A stretch of DNA of 64,000 bases from Paracoccus sp041927875 (GCF_041927875.1 NZ_JBHFHN010000003.1), one strand, 5' to 3'. Shown: positions 1-8,358, counted from the stretch's first letter. A program made the numbers and translations. The notes: generated by a model not told the origin, from the sequence alone.

Positions 1-169
1 CGGCCAGGCCACGGCCCGGCGCGGCATACATGGTGGCCAGCATGTCGATCACCAGTTGCCGGATCTCAGCATCGACCACCCCCACCGGCGCGCAGACCGC
101 CCGCAGCCGGTCATCGGGATAAGTGACGATGGCGCGCGTCACCGCGCCAGGGACGGTCGGCACGTTCAT
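1..169 (-). CDS. Peptide deformylase paralogue, N-terminal part only (runs off the window)
   Basis: The first 56 codons of a gene that continues beyond the left edge are visible. The protein resembles the deformylase next to it: a start MNVP, then a TYPDDRLR segment and CAPVG, matching HPDPRLKK and CAPVVG in the neighbour. Its start codon overlaps the stop of that gene in an ATGA, so the two are translationally coupled. The first deformylase motif, normally GIGLAAPQ, reads APGRGLA here, so the conserved Ile is Arg. Paired def genes are common in alphaproteobacteria. Whether this copy is active cannot be judged, because the metal-binding motifs lie outside the window. Confidence 0.8.
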   Translation of the reverse strand, partial: MNVPTVPGAVTRAIVTYPDDRLRAVCAPVGVVDAEIRQLVIDMLATMYAAPGRGLA

Positions 170-699
170 CCCCGCGCCAACTCGCGCTTCAGCTTTTCCA
201 TCTTGCGGGTGATCATCTGCCGCTTCAGCGGACCCAGATAGTCGATGAACAGCTTGCCGTTCAGATGGTCGATCTCATGTTGCACGCAGGTCGCCCATAG
301 GCCGTCAAAGGTCGCCTCCTCGGCCTGCCCGCCCAGCCCGGTCCAGCGAACGGTGACGGCGGCGGGGCGCGTCACCTCGGCGAACTGATCGGGGATCGAC
401 AGGCAACCTTCCTCATAGACCGAGGTCTCATCCGAGGCCCAGGTCAGTTCCGGGTTCAGCATGGCGATCGGATTTCGCGGCGCCTGCGGGTCTTTCTCGC
501 AATCCAGCACGATCAGCCGCGACAGCACACCGACCTGCGGCGCGGCCAGACCGATGCCCGGCGCGTCATACATGGTGGCGATCATGTCATCGGCCAGCCG
601 CTTCAGATCGTCGTCAATACCCACCACCGGCGCGCAGATCTTTTTCAGCCGCGGGTCGGGATGGATCAGAATGGGGCGAAGGTTGGGTGCGCGCATCAT
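166..699 (-). CDS. def: Peptide deformylase
   Basis: This enzyme removes the formyl group from the N-terminal methionine of nascent proteins. The 177-residue protein has all three family motifs: GIGLAAPQ near residue 50, EGCLSIP near 96 with the metal-ligand Cys, and QHEIDHLNG near 139 with the two His ligands and catalytic Glu. Its length is normal for the family. Two ATG codons stand in tandem at the start, so 699 and 696 are equally possible. The stop overlaps the start of a second deformylase-like gene. Confidence 0.96.
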   Translation of the reverse strand: MMRAPNLRPILIHPDPRLKKICAPVVGIDDDLKRLADDMIATMYDAPGIGLAAPQVGVLSRLIVLDCEKDPQAPRNPIAMLNPELTWASDETSVYEEGCLSIPDQFAEVTRPAAVTVRWTGLGGQAEEATFDGLWATCVQHEIDHLNGKLFIDYLGPLKRQMITRKMEKLKRELARG

Positions 700-779
700 G
701 GCCCCGATTTAGGGCGAGACGCGCGCCCGCGCAATCCATCGCAGACGGCCCACCGGCCCGCCCTTCCTCGCAAAACGCG

Positions 780-801
780 CTTCTTCTGTTCATAAATACT
801 C
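780..801 (-). repeat. Dispersed GTATTTG-type repeat, copy A
   Basis: On the minus strand this reads GAGTATTTATGAACAGAAG followed by AAG. It has the same framework (GTATTT, a short spacer, then an AAGAAG-like purine run) as the copies at 5511, 23150 and 42423. It points toward def, whose start is about 80 bases away. It is the inverted partner of copy B. Confidence 0.5.
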
Positions 802-830
802 AGCGACGCGGCGGCGGGTCACGGCGGCTT

Positions 831-852
831 GAGTATTCGGAAACAGAGGAAG
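831..852 (+). repeat. Dispersed GTATTTG-type repeat, copy B
   Basis: On the plus strand this reads GAGTATTCGGAAACAGAGG followed by AAG, a degenerate copy of the same element. It points away from copy A and ends 20 bases before the mlaC stop codon, so A and B form a divergent pair. Confidence 0.45.
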
Positions 853-872
853 CCCGCCGTGCAGGGGCGCGA

Positions 873-1481
873 TCAGCCCGACTTTTGCAGCGTGGCGATC
901 AGCCCGCGCATGTCTCCGCGATTGGCATCCAGCATCGCGCCGACCTCGGACCGTTCGGCGGCCAGCATATTCACGCCCTCGATGATGATGTTGAAGAACA
1001 GGTTCTTGCCCGACCGGTCCGACACATGCCACAGGGCTTCAAACGGCGCGCGGCCTTTCAGGCGGGCCATCGACTTGACCTCCCAGAAGGTTTTTACCGG
1101 GCGGGCGCTGACAACCTCGATCTTCGAGCCGATGAAATCGCGGAAGCGGCGGCCATATTTGCGCCCGATGTAGCCGCGAAAGGCCAGCGTGTAATCGGCC
1201 AGATCCTGCGGGCTGGCCGCCCGCGCCGCCGGACCAAGCGCCGACCGGGCGATGGTGTTCACATCGGCGTATTTGGTGAAGATCGCCTCGAAATCCTTGA
1301 ACATCTGCGCCTCGGGCTTGCCCGAGTTGATGACGCGGTAGACCTCGCCCAGGGCGGTGTCGATCAGCGATTTCGCCTCGGCATCGGTCAGCGCAAGCGC
1401 CGGGCGCGGCAGCAGCGCGACGGCGGCACCTGCGGCGGCCAGGGCGAGCAGGCCGCGGCGGGTGGGGTTAGTTGTCGTCAT
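873..1481 (-). CDS. mlaC: MlaC-type phospholipid-binding ABC transporter substrate protein
   Basis: This 202-residue protein of the Ttg2D/MlaC family is expected to carry phospholipids through the periplasm between MlaA and the inner-membrane MlaFEDB complex. It begins MTTTNPTRRG with a Tat-like or Sec signal (hydrophobic stretch at residues 10-26, ending ALA), followed by the helical MlaC body with the typical FRGYIGRKYGRRF segment. The start at 1481 was chosen because it lies inside the last codons of mlaA, overlapping by 14 bases. Upstream in-frame ATGs lie deeper in mlaA and would spoil the signal peptide. The mlaFED genes are not in this window. Confidence 0.88.
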   Translation of the reverse strand: MTTTNPTRRGLLALAAAGAAVALLPRPALALTDAEAKSLIDTALGEVYRVINSGKPEAQMFKDFEAIFTKYADVNTIARSALGPAARAASPQDLADYTLAFRGYIGRKYGRRFRDFIGSKIEVVSARPVKTFWEVKSMARLKGRAPFEALWHVSDRSGKNLFFNIIIEGVNMLAAERSEVGAMLDANRGDMRGLIATLQKSG

Positions 1482-2202
1482 AAGGGTCATAGGCGTCATC
1501 CTGATTCGTCTGGCCCAGTTCATGACGGCGTTTCTGAAGATAGATCAGCCGCAATTGCGCGTAACTATCGGCAGATTGGTGCAGGATGCTATTCACAGTC
1601 CCGCCAAACTGGCCCCGTTCACCGACTTTTGCGATGACCTTAAGGGCGCGCAGGGCGTTCTTGTCGCGCGGCTCCTGTATCCAGTTGCCCACCGGGTCGA
1701 TGGCAAAATCGACGACGCGGCCGACCAGATCGCGCTCAGTCGTCGGACCCAGCACCGGCAGCATCAGAAAAGCCCCCTCGCCCACGCCCCAGACATGCAG
1801 GGTCTCGCCGAAATCGGTATCGGTTTCGGGCAGCGCGAAACTTTGGGCGGCCGGGTCGAACAGACCGCCGACGCCCAGCGTGCTGTTGATCAGGAAGCGG
1901 AAGGTGTTCTTGACGGCGGGTTCGGGGCGGCCTTGCAGCAGGTGGTTCACGACCTTGCCCGGCAGCGACAGGTTCGATGTGACATTGCCCGCGGTGATGA
2001 ACAGCTCATCCTTGACCGTGACCTTGCCCGAGGGCGCGGCATCGCTGCCGCCGGTCAGACCCGAGACCTGCCGGTCGATGGCCAGGTTCAACGCATGGAC
2101 GCGGCGGTTCAGCCCCTCATGCGGGTCGGTGATGCCGGTCGCGGGGGGCGCAGCGCAGGCGGCCAGCAGCGGCAGCAGGGCAAGCGGCAGGATGCGGGTC
2201 AT
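1468..2202 (-). CDS. mlaA: MlaA/VacJ outer-membrane lipoprotein
   Basis: This 244-residue lipoprotein of the VacJ family removes misplaced phospholipids from the outer leaflet of the outer membrane. The signal peptide ends in a lipobox LLAAC with the lipidated Cys at residue 16. The body has the family features: DPHEGLNRRVHALN, then FLINSTLGVGGLFDPA and the GVGEGAFLMLPVLGPTT stretch. It overlaps mlaC downstream, so both Mla proteins are made from one message. Confidence 0.93.
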   Translation of the reverse strand: MTRILPLALLPLLAACAAPPATGITDPHEGLNRRVHALNLAIDRQVSGLTGGSDAAPSGKVTVKDELFITAGNVTSNLSLPGKVVNHLLQGRPEPAVKNTFRFLINSTLGVGGLFDPAAQSFALPETDTDFGETLHVWGVGEGAFLMLPVLGPTTERDLVGRVVDFAIDPVGNWIQEPRDKNALRALKVIAKVGERGQFGGTVNSILHQSADSYAQLRLIYLQKRRHELGQTNQDDAYDPYDDN

Positions 2203-2213
2203 GGCGGGTCGTC

Positions 2214-3407
2214 CTATTGCAGATCGGAAAAGGCGTCGCGCAGGCGGGCGGCGGCCTCGGCCACGCGGGCGCGCGGCGTGGCCAGGTTGAAGCGCAGCCA
2301 GTTTTCGCCACCGGCGCCAAAGGTCGCGCCATGATTGGCCGCGATCCGCGCCCCCGATTGCACCCGCGCCTGCGCCTCGGCCGGGGTCAGGCCGCAGCCC
2401 TCGAACCCCACCCAGGACAGATAGGTCGCCTCAAGCGGCATCGAGGTCAGGCCGGGGATCGCCGCGATCGCATCGTCAAAGAGCCGCCGGTTGCCATCCA
2501 GATAGACCATCAGCGCGTCCACCCAGGCCGCGCCCTCGGGCGAATAGGCGGCGCGCACCATTTCGACCCCGAATGAGTTGGGCGAGATCCCCAGCCCCAT
2601 CATCACCGCCGCGAACCGCGCCCGCAGCGTGGGATCGGCGATGATGACATTGCCGACATGCGCGCCCGCGATGTTGAAGGTCTTGGTCGCCGCCGTCATC
2701 ATCACCAGCCGGTCGGCGATCTGCGGGGCCGCCACCGCCATCGGGACATGGCGCGCGCCGTCAAACACCAGGTCCGCATGGATTTCATCGCTGACCAGGA
2801 TCAGGTCGTGGCGGGCGCAGAAATCGGCCAGATCGGCCAGCTCCTGCGCCGTCCAGACGCGCCCGCCGGGGTTATGCGGGCTGCACAGCATGACCAGCCG
2901 CGCACCCTCGACCATGCCATCCCAGCGGTCGAAATCCATCCGGTAACGGCCATCCTCCAGCGTCAGCGGGCATTCGATCACGCGCCGACCGGCGGCGCGG
3001 ATGGTGCGGGCGAAGGCGTGATAGACCGGGGTCATCAGCACAACCCCGTCGCCCGGCTCGGTAAAGGCCTGCACAACCAGACCGGTGCCGTTGACCAGCC
3101 CATGTGTGGTGAAGATCGTCGCGGGGTCGACCGTCCAGCCGTGGCGATTGGCCATCCACCAGCAGATTGCGGCGCGGTAGTCGGCATCATCGCCGTAATA
3201 GCCATAGACACCATGCGCGGCCATCTTCTCGACCGCTTGCTGCACGCAGGCGGGGGGGCGGAAGTCCATGTCGGCCACCCACATCGGCAGGCCGCCCTGC
3301 GCCGGATCGACGCCGTAAGCCGCCTTCATCTGGTCCCATTTGGAACAGTGGGTGCCGATGCGGTCGATGATCTCGTCAAAGTCGGGGGTGATTGGTGCGT
3401 GCGTCAT
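2214..3407 (-). CDS. PatB/MalY-type C-S lyase (pyridoxal-phosphate aminotransferase fold)
   Basis: This 397-residue fold-type I PLP enzyme is most like cystathionine beta-lyases of the MalY/PatB branch. WVADMDFRPP near residue 43 and GVYGYYG near 67 are hallmarks of that branch. The PLP lysine is K242 in TKTFNIAG, and D207 in SDEIH contacts the pyridine nitrogen. The start at 3407 follows a strong GGGAGG ribosome site. The longer frame upstream lacks one. Family members cleave cystathionine or cysteine S-conjugates; the exact substrate cannot be read from the sequence. Confidence 0.88.
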   Translation of the reverse strand: MTHAPITPDFDEIIDRIGTHCSKWDQMKAAYGVDPAQGGLPMWVADMDFRPPACVQQAVEKMAAHGVYGYYGDDADYRAAICWWMANRHGWTVDPATIFTTHGLVNGTGLVVQAFTEPGDGVVLMTPVYHAFARTIRAAGRRVIECPLTLEDGRYRMDFDRWDGMVEGARLVMLCSPHNPGGRVWTAQELADLADFCARHDLILVSDEIHADLVFDGARHVPMAVAAPQIADRLVMMTAATKTFNIAGAHVGNVIIADPTLRARFAAVMMGLGISPNSFGVEMVRAAYSPEGAAWVDALMVYLDGNRRLFDDAIAAIPGLTSMPLEATYLSWVGFEGCGLTPAEAQARVQSGARIAANHGATFGAGGENWLRFNLATPRARVAEAAARLRDAFSDLQ

Positions 3408-3461
3408 GGGGCCTCCCTGCCGGGCCGGTATAGACCGCCACCGGGCGCGCGCCAATCCCGG

Positions 3462-4970
3462 TCAGGAAAACGCCCGCAACACCGCAAAGATCGCCGCCGA
3501 CAGCAACGCCGAGGCCGGCACCGTCACCACCCACGCCGCCGCGATGCCGACGAAATGGCTGCGCCGGACCAGCTTGCGCCGGGCGCGATCCTCGGGCGGG
3601 ATGGGCTTGCCCTTGACGACGCCGCTGGCCCGCGCGCGCCGATCGGCGTGCCATTCGCGGAAAAACCCCACGCCGAACACCGCGCCGACCGCGATATGGG
3701 TCGAACTGACCGGCAGCCCCAGCCAGCTTGCCACGATCACCGTGATTGCCGCCGACAGCGCCACGCAATAGGCGCGCACCGGGTTCAGCTTGGTGATCTC
3801 TTGCCCGACCATGCTGATCAGCTTTGGCCCGAACAGCACCAGCCCGAACGAGATCCCGGCCGCGCCGATCACCATGACCCACAGCGGAATCCCGACCGCC
3901 GCATCAATCGACCCGGCCCGCGCCACATGCACGATGGCCGCCAGCGGACCCACGGCATTGGCCACGTCATTGGCCCCATGCGCGAATGACAGCAGCGCCG
4001 CCGAGGCCACAAGCGGCATCCCGAACAGCTTTTTCAGCGATTTCTTGCGGTTCTCCAGCCCCTGCGACTGGCGCCGCACCACGGGGATCATCAGCGCCCA
4101 GGTCAGCAAGCCCACCGCAAGGCCCGTCAGCACCGCCTGCGCCAGCGACAGATCGATCAGCCGTTTCAACCCCTTCAGCGCAAGATAGGCCGAAAACGCC
4201 CCCGCCATGATGCCGATCAGCACCGGCACCCAGACCCGCGCCGCGGCGATCTTGTCCTCGCGGTAGACGATGCGCGCCTTGATGAAGGCCAGGAACGCCG
4301 CCGCGATCAGCCCGCCCAGGATCGGCGAGATCACCCAGCTTGCGGCAATCGTGCCGATCGCGCCCCAATTGACCGCACCAAACCCCGCCGCGACCACGCC
4401 CGCGCCGACAACGCCGCCGACAATCGAATGCGTGGTCGACACCGGCGCCCCCAGCCAGGTCGCCAGGTTCAGCCACAAAGCCGCCGCCAAGAGCGCCGCC
4501 ATCATCGCCCAGACGAATGTCTCGCCATCGGGCAGCGCGCCGGGCGCGACGATCCCGGTCGAAATGGTCTTGACCACATCGCCCCCGGCGATCAACGCCC
4601 CCGCGGTTTCAAAGATCGCCGCGATGATCAGCGCGCCGCCCATGGTCAGCGCATTGGCGCCGACCGCCGGACCCATATTGTTGGCCACGTCATTGGCGCC
4701 GATGTTCAGCGCCATATAGGCGCCGATCGCGGCAGCGGCGACGATGACCGGGGTGCCCGTAGCCTCGCCCATCAGGAGAAGCGCCGTCAGCCCCGCCAGC
4801 AGGATGAAGGCCAACGCCAGGCCCGGCGCCACCATCGGCCGCGCCAGACTGCGCGTCGCGGTTTCCAGGATCACCCAGCGACCCAGATCCTTGTCCAGCG
4901 TCTTCCAGCGGTTCTGGCTGGGGTCTTTGGGCGCGAGGCCGCCAGGCGGCACGGGGTCGTGCTGGGTCAT
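3462..4970 (-). CDS. pit: PiT-family inorganic phosphate transporter
   Basis: This 502-residue, multi-pass membrane protein of the PiT (sodium- or proton-coupled phosphate permease) family carries two copies of the signature: GANDVANNMGPAVG and the matching GANDVANAVGPLA later in the chain. About ten hydrophobic segments follow a hydrophilic N-terminus. The start MTQHDP at 4970 was preferred over 4997 because family members start close to this point. The C-terminal half is extended by a basic loop (FFREWHADRRARA). It is not accompanied by a phoU-like gene here. Confidence 0.93.
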   Translation of the reverse strand: MTQHDPVPPGGLAPKDPSQNRWKTLDKDLGRWVILETATRSLARPMVAPGLALAFILLAGLTALLLMGEATGTPVIVAAAAIGAYMALNIGANDVANNMGPAVGANALTMGGALIIAAIFETAGALIAGGDVVKTISTGIVAPGALPDGETFVWAMMAALLAAALWLNLATWLGAPVSTTHSIVGGVVGAGVVAAGFGAVNWGAIGTIAASWVISPILGGLIAAAFLAFIKARIVYREDKIAAARVWVPVLIGIMAGAFSAYLALKGLKRLIDLSLAQAVLTGLAVGLLTWALMIPVVRRQSQGLENRKKSLKKLFGMPLVASAALLSFAHGANDVANAVGPLAAIVHVARAGSIDAAVGIPLWVMVIGAAGISFGLVLFGPKLISMVGQEITKLNPVRAYCVALSAAITVIVASWLGLPVSSTHIAVGAVFGVGFFREWHADRRARASGVVKGKPIPPEDRARRKLVRRSHFVGIAAAWVVTVPASALLSAAIFAVLRAFS

Positions 4971-5049
4971 GTCATGATTCCGCCGTGAAACTGTCACGTT
5001 TCTCTAGCGGGACAGATCGGGCGCGACAACCGGAACCGGGCAGACAGGC

Positions 5050-5475
5050 CTAGCCCTCGGGATCGATGTCACCGGCCCGCAGCGCCTTGACGGCTCCGCG
5101 CGCCTTCTTGGCGCTCAGCCGACGGCGCACCGAACCCAAAGTGGGCTTCGTCGCCACCCGCCGCTTGGGCGCAACCAGGGCGGCGCGGATCAGATCGGCC
5201 AGCCGGTCGCGCGCGATCTCGCGGTTGCGGGCCTGGCTGCGGGTATCCTCGACCCGCAGGATCAGCGCGCCATCCGCCAGCCACCGCCGCCCCGCCAGCC
5301 GTTTCAGCCGCGCCTTGACGGCAGGGGTCAGATGCGGGCTGCGCTCGGCCTCGAAGCGCAGTTCCACCGCGGTCGAGACCTTGTTCACATTCTGCCCCCC
5401 CGGTCCCTGCGACCGGGTGAACTGTTCCGACAGCTCCCATTCGGCAATCTGCACGGCGTCCGAAATCCACAGCAT
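5050..5475 (-). CDS. arfB: ArfB-type ribosome rescue peptidyl-tRNA hydrolase
   Basis: This 141-residue protein of the class I release-factor family (YaeJ/ArfB) has the GGQ motif at residues 26-28 in GPGGQNVNKVSTAVELRF and a basic C-terminal tail (RRVATKPTLG, SAKKARGAVK) that enters the empty mRNA channel. It frees stalled ribosomes lacking a stop codon. The start MLWISDAVQI at 5475 matches where family proteins begin. A longer frame to 5583 exists, but its extra residues translate the dispersed repeat at 5511-5542 and are not credible protein. Confidence 0.9.
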   Translation of the reverse strand: MLWISDAVQIAEWELSEQFTRSQGPGGQNVNKVSTAVELRFEAERSPHLTPAVKARLKRLAGRRWLADGALILRVEDTRSQARNREIARDRLADLIRAALVAPKRRVATKPTLGSVRRRLSAKKARGAVKALRAGDIDPEG

Positions 5476-5510
5476 CACGCGCCCCATGGCCCAAGGGCCG
5501 CGGCCCTGCC

Positions 5511-5542
5511 CTTCTTTCTTGCCCAAATACGCATCTTTGGGG
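5511..5542 (-). repeat. Dispersed GTATTTG-type repeat, copy C
   Basis: The minus strand reads GTATTTGGGCAAGAAAGAAG, preceded by CCCCAAAGATGC. The core is identical to copy D at 23150 over more than 20 bases. It lies about 35 bases upstream of the arfB start in the same orientation. If translated it would give AYLGKKEG, which appears as a false N-terminal extension of ArfB. Confidence 0.8.
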
Positions 5543-5680
5543 GCAACCGCCACAGGCGGCGCCCGCAAACTCAAAAGGGCCACCGTTGCCGGCAGCCCCC
5601 GAGATCATAGGAGATGGTCCGGTTAGGGATCGCGATGATCCGACCGACCCAGCAGCGGGTGTAAACCCTTGGGGTTGCCC

Positions 5681-5755
5681 TCAGGCCTCGGCCCCCGTTG
5701 CTGTCCCGAATCCTCTCTCCAACGTCACTCTAGACACTGGACCACCTCCTTTCAT
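5681..5755 (-). CDS. Possible mini-ORF with near-perfect anti-anti-Shine-Dalgarno sequence
   Basis: The frame ATG at 5755 to TGA at 5681 encodes 24 residues. Alternatively a GTG 18 bases further in encodes MSRVTLERGFGTATGAEA (18 residues). Directly before the GTG stands AAAGGAGGTGGTCC, which pairs with the 3' end of 16S rRNA at all but one base and sits 7 bases from the GTG. This spacing favours the GTG as the start. No known domain is recognised. It lies in the 368-bp gap between the transporter gene at 5844 and arfB. It could be a leader peptide or simply a regulatory RNA segment. Confidence 0.4.
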   Translation of the reverse strand: MKGGGPVSRVTLERGFGTATGAEA

Positions 5756-5792
5756 TGCGTTGCCGATGTGCGAAGGCTGCCACATATCTGGT

Positions 5793-5803
5793 GTTTGTCA
5801 AAC
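5793..5803. promoter_or_regulatory. Short palindrome GTTTGTCAAAC upstream of the mini-ORF
   Basis: A perfect 5+1+5 palindrome lies about 40 bases upstream of the mini-ORF start. The minus strand also reads TTGACA here (GTTTGACAAAC), a perfect -35-like hexamer, but no good -10 follows at the right distance. It could be an operator or part of a promoter. Confidence 0.3.
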
Positions 5804-5843
5804 CCGAAAACGCAAGACACAGGGTGAATCTTCCGTGACAGCC

Positions 5844-6449
5844 TCAGCGGGCGGGCCGCGTCAGATGCGTGACGATGGCGCGGAACGGCGCCAGGGCGAT
5901 GATCGCCAGCCCAAGCTTGACCAGCCAGTCGGCGGCAGCCAGCGACACCCACAGCGGCACGTCCGGGCCGATGCCGATCAGCGGCAGCCGCTCGGCGGCC
6001 CAGGTCACGTCATCGGCAGGGTTGATGAAGGACAGGCTGGCGGCAAAGGCGATCGAGAAGAACAGGAAGGTATCGACCGCCGACCCGAAAAAGGTCGACA
6101 CGAACGGCGCCTTCCACCAGGTGCCGGCGCGCAGCCGGTCAAAGATGGTCACGTCCAGAAGCTGCGCCAGCAGGAACGCCGTGCCCGAACCGATGGCGAT
6201 GCGCAGCGTCGTGCGATCCATCCCCGCCGCGATCAGCGAGCTGGCAACCCCCACGACAAAGCCCGCCAGCACCACCTTGCGCGCGGCCTGCGCGCCGTGG
6301 ATGCGGTTGATGACATCGGTCACCAGAAAGGCAAAGGGATAGGTGAAGGCGCCCCAGGTCAGCCAATTGCCGAACTGGAATTGCACCAGGATGTTCGAGG
6401 CCACCACAATCGCGGCCATGGCGATCACGCCAGGAAGATAACGGGTCAT
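5844..6449 (-). CDS. VUT-family (YhhQ-like) queuosine precursor transporter
   Basis: This 201-residue integral membrane protein with about six hydrophobic segments belongs to the VUT/YhhQ family, whose E. coli member takes up queuosine precursors preQ0/preQ1. Family features seen are ASNILVQFQFG near the start, FTYPFAFLVTDVINR, and FLLAQLLDVTIFDRLR followed by FFGSAVDTFLFFSIAF. The start MTRYLPG at 6449 was chosen because residues before it (SVPDRPSLRNL) are hydrophilic and unconserved. No clear preQ1 riboswitch was found upstream. Confidence 0.85.
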   Translation of the reverse strand: MTRYLPGVIAMAAIVVASNILVQFQFGNWLTWGAFTYPFAFLVTDVINRIHGAQAARKVVLAGFVVGVASSLIAAGMDRTTLRIAIGSGTAFLLAQLLDVTIFDRLRAGTWWKAPFVSTFFGSAVDTFLFFSIAFAASLSFINPADDVTWAAERLPLIGIGPDVPLWVSLAAADWLVKLGLAIIALAPFRAIVTHLTRPAR

Positions 6450-6509
6450 GTTGCTGTCCGTTTTGTCAAGGTTGCGGAGACTTGGCCGGTCAGGGACCGA
6501 CAAGCGGCG

Positions 6510-6538
6510 CGCATAGACCCGGCGGGCGGGCCTGTCAA
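6510..6538 (-). promoter_or_regulatory. Predicted sigma-70 promoter for the YhhQ-like transporter
   Basis: On the minus strand a perfect TTGACA (6538-6533) is followed after exactly 17 bases by TATGCG (6515-6510). The transcription start would fall near 6503, giving a leader of about 55 bases before the gene. The -10 match is only moderate. Confidence 0.5.
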
Positions 6539-6545
6539 CCGCGCG

Positions 6546-7229
6546 TCATGGCAACGGGCTGGCACCGATCAGCGGCAGGTGCAGATGCAGCAGCCCCGCC
6601 CAGATCACGCCTGCCAGGGCCAGCCGGATCAACAGACCGCCCGCGCTGCCCCAGCCCCGCGGCCAGCCCGCCGACAGCGGCAGGATCGGCGCGCGCGCGG
6701 TCAGCCGGGCGAAATCCGCATCCCCAAGCCTGCGACGATGGCGGGCGTCCAGCACCACCATCCCCATCGCGGCAAACAGCGCCATCACCGCGAACAGCAC
6801 GACATGCGCAACCTCGCCATTGCCGATCAGATGCGCGACCGCCCACAGGATCAGCGCCCACAGCAGCGGATGGCGCGTGATCCCTGCCAGCCCCGGCCGG
6901 TCGGGATCGAACCCCGCCTGCCGCCCGCCAAAGGACAGCGGATTGGGCGCGCCAACCGCCAGCACGGCCAGCAAGATCGCCACCGGCATCGCCAGATTGA
7001 CCGCCATCCGCGCCGCCGCCGTCTGATGCCACAGGCTCACGCGCGGGGCGTTTCCGGCAGCCAGGATCAGCAGATACAACAGCCCCAGCGACAGAAGGCT
7101 ATAGCCCGCCAGATAGCCCGCCTTCCCCAACCGCGCGACCAGCCAACCCCGAATGCGAGGCCGGGTCGGGATCATATGCGCGGCCAGAAACAGCGCGAAG
7201 GCAGCCAGATAGGAAAGCCAGTCGGTCAT
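6546..7229 (-). CDS. NnrU-family membrane protein
   Basis: This 227-residue protein with about six membrane segments starts MTDWLSYLAAFALFLAAHM. The opening HMIPTRPRIR, the GLAGITRHPLLWALILWAVAH segment and the LDARHRRRLG loop are typical of the NnrU family, first noted beside nitric oxide reductase genes and related to isoprenylcysteine methyltransferase-like membrane proteins. Its biochemical role is not settled. An overlapping longer frame to 7631 is only a shadow of hypE. Confidence 0.8.
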   Translation of the reverse strand: MTDWLSYLAAFALFLAAHMIPTRPRIRGWLVARLGKAGYLAGYSLLSLGLLYLLILAAGNAPRVSLWHQTAAARMAVNLAMPVAILLAVLAVGAPNPLSFGGRQAGFDPDRPGLAGITRHPLLWALILWAVAHLIGNGEVAHVVLFAVMALFAAMGMVVLDARHRRRLGDADFARLTARAPILPLSAGWPRGWGSAGGLLIRLALAGVIWAGLLHLHLPLIGASPLP

Positions 7230-7335
7230 GCCCCAGCCTAGGCCGGGCGCGCGACAGGGGCAAGCCAAGACGAGGGGAAGCGAGCGGGCGCGGCCCCGGC
7301 GCACGACCTTCAATGGCGCAGCAAGGGCAGCCGCG

Positions 7336-8358
7336 TCAGCAGATGCGCGGCAATTGCTCGCCCACCAGCATGTCGACGACGCGGCTGCCGCCGAACAGCG
7401 TCTGCATCCGCACCTGCCCGGCGTGTTCCGCGACCGCCTGACCGATGATCGCCGCGCCCGCGCCCTCGGGGCGGGCGCGCATCGCGGCCAGGGCGGCCTC
7501 GGCCTGATCGGGCGGGGCGAACAGCACCAGCGTGCCCTCATTGGCCAGATACAGCGGATCAAGGCCCAGGATCTCGCAGGTGCCGCGCACCTCGTCGCGC
7601 AGCGGCAGCGCGGTTTCCCGGATGCTGACACCCACCCCCGCGGCCTGCGCGATCTCGTTCAGGGCCGAGGCGAGGCCGCCGCGCGTGGCATCGCGGGCGC
7701 AGCGGACGCCGGGGGCGGCGGCCAGCACCGCCTCGATCAGATGACCCAGCGACTGACAATCCGATTGCAGGTCGCTGGACAGCGCCAGATCACCCCGCGC
7801 CGCAAGGATCGCCGCGCCATGATCGCCCAGCATTCCGTTGACGATGGCAACATCGCCGGGCCGCACCGCATCGGCGCGCAGATCGCGGCCCGGAGGGATC
7901 GCGCCAACCCCGGTGGTGGTGATGAACAGCCGGTCGGCGGCGCCGCGCCCCACCACCTTGGTATCGCCGGTGACGATCCGCACCCCGGCCAGGGCCGCCT
8001 CATGCGCCATGCTGGCGACGATCCGCCGCAACAGATCGACCGGTGTGCCTTCCTCGATGATGAAGGCCGCCGACAGCCACAGCGGCCGCGCGCCGCCCAC
8101 GGCCAGGTCGTTGATCGTGCCGCAGACCGCGATCTTGCCGATGTCGCCGCCCGGAAACTCAAGCGGAGTGACCACGAACCCGTCGGTGGTCAGCGCCAGC
8201 CGCGCACCCGGCTGACACAGGGCGGCATCGGACAGGCGCGCCTGATCCTCCATCCCGTCGGGGCGGAAGACGGCGGTGAACACGTCCTCGATCAGATCGC
8301 GCATCGCCTTGCCGCCGCCGCCATGGGCCAGCGTGACATGGGTATCCCGCAGCGTCAT
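7336..8358 (-). CDS. hypE: Hydrogenase maturation protein HypE
   Basis: HypE dehydrates the carbamoyl group received from HypF on its C-terminal cysteine to make the cyanide ligands of the [NiFe] active site. The 340-residue protein has the AIR-synthase/PurM-like fold with LAHGGGGKAMRDLI near the start and DATRGGLASALNEI mid-chain. It ends in PRIC, leaving the essential Cys as the last residue. The start at 8358 overlaps the hypD stop as ATGA. It is the last gene of the hydrogenase cluster. Confidence 0.97.
   Translation of the reverse strand: MTLRDTHVTLAHGGGGKAMRDLIEDVFTAVFRPDGMEDQARLSDAALCQPGARLALTTDGFVVTPLEFPGGDIGKIAVCGTINDLAVGGARPLWLSAAFIIEEGTPVDLLRRIVASMAHEAALAGVRIVTGDTKVVGRGAADRLFITTTGVGAIPPGRDLRADAVRPGDVAIVNGMLGDHGAAILAARGDLALSSDLQSDCQSLGHLIEAVLAAAPGVRCARDATRGGLASALNEIAQAAGVGVSIRETALPLRDEVRGTCEILGLDPLYLANEGTLVLFAPPDQAEAALAAMRARPEGAGAAIIGQAVAEHAGQVRMQTLFGGSRVVDMLVGEQLPRIC

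Larger units (their letters stand above)
713..872. other. Intergenic region between def and mlaC with two divergent repeat elements
   Basis: This 160-bp spacer separates the def start from the mlaC stop. It contains two short related repeats in opposite orientation (780-801 on minus and 831-852 on plus), described separately. No convincing reading frame is seen. The def promoter must lie in here, but no clear -35/-10 pair stands out. Confidence 0.5.

Noticed and set aside
6450..6545. preQ1 riboswitch in front of the YhhQ-like transporter
   Set aside because: The leader is short and I could not fold it into the preQ1-I pattern (short hairpin plus A-rich tail pairing back to the loop). A covariance search would be decisive.
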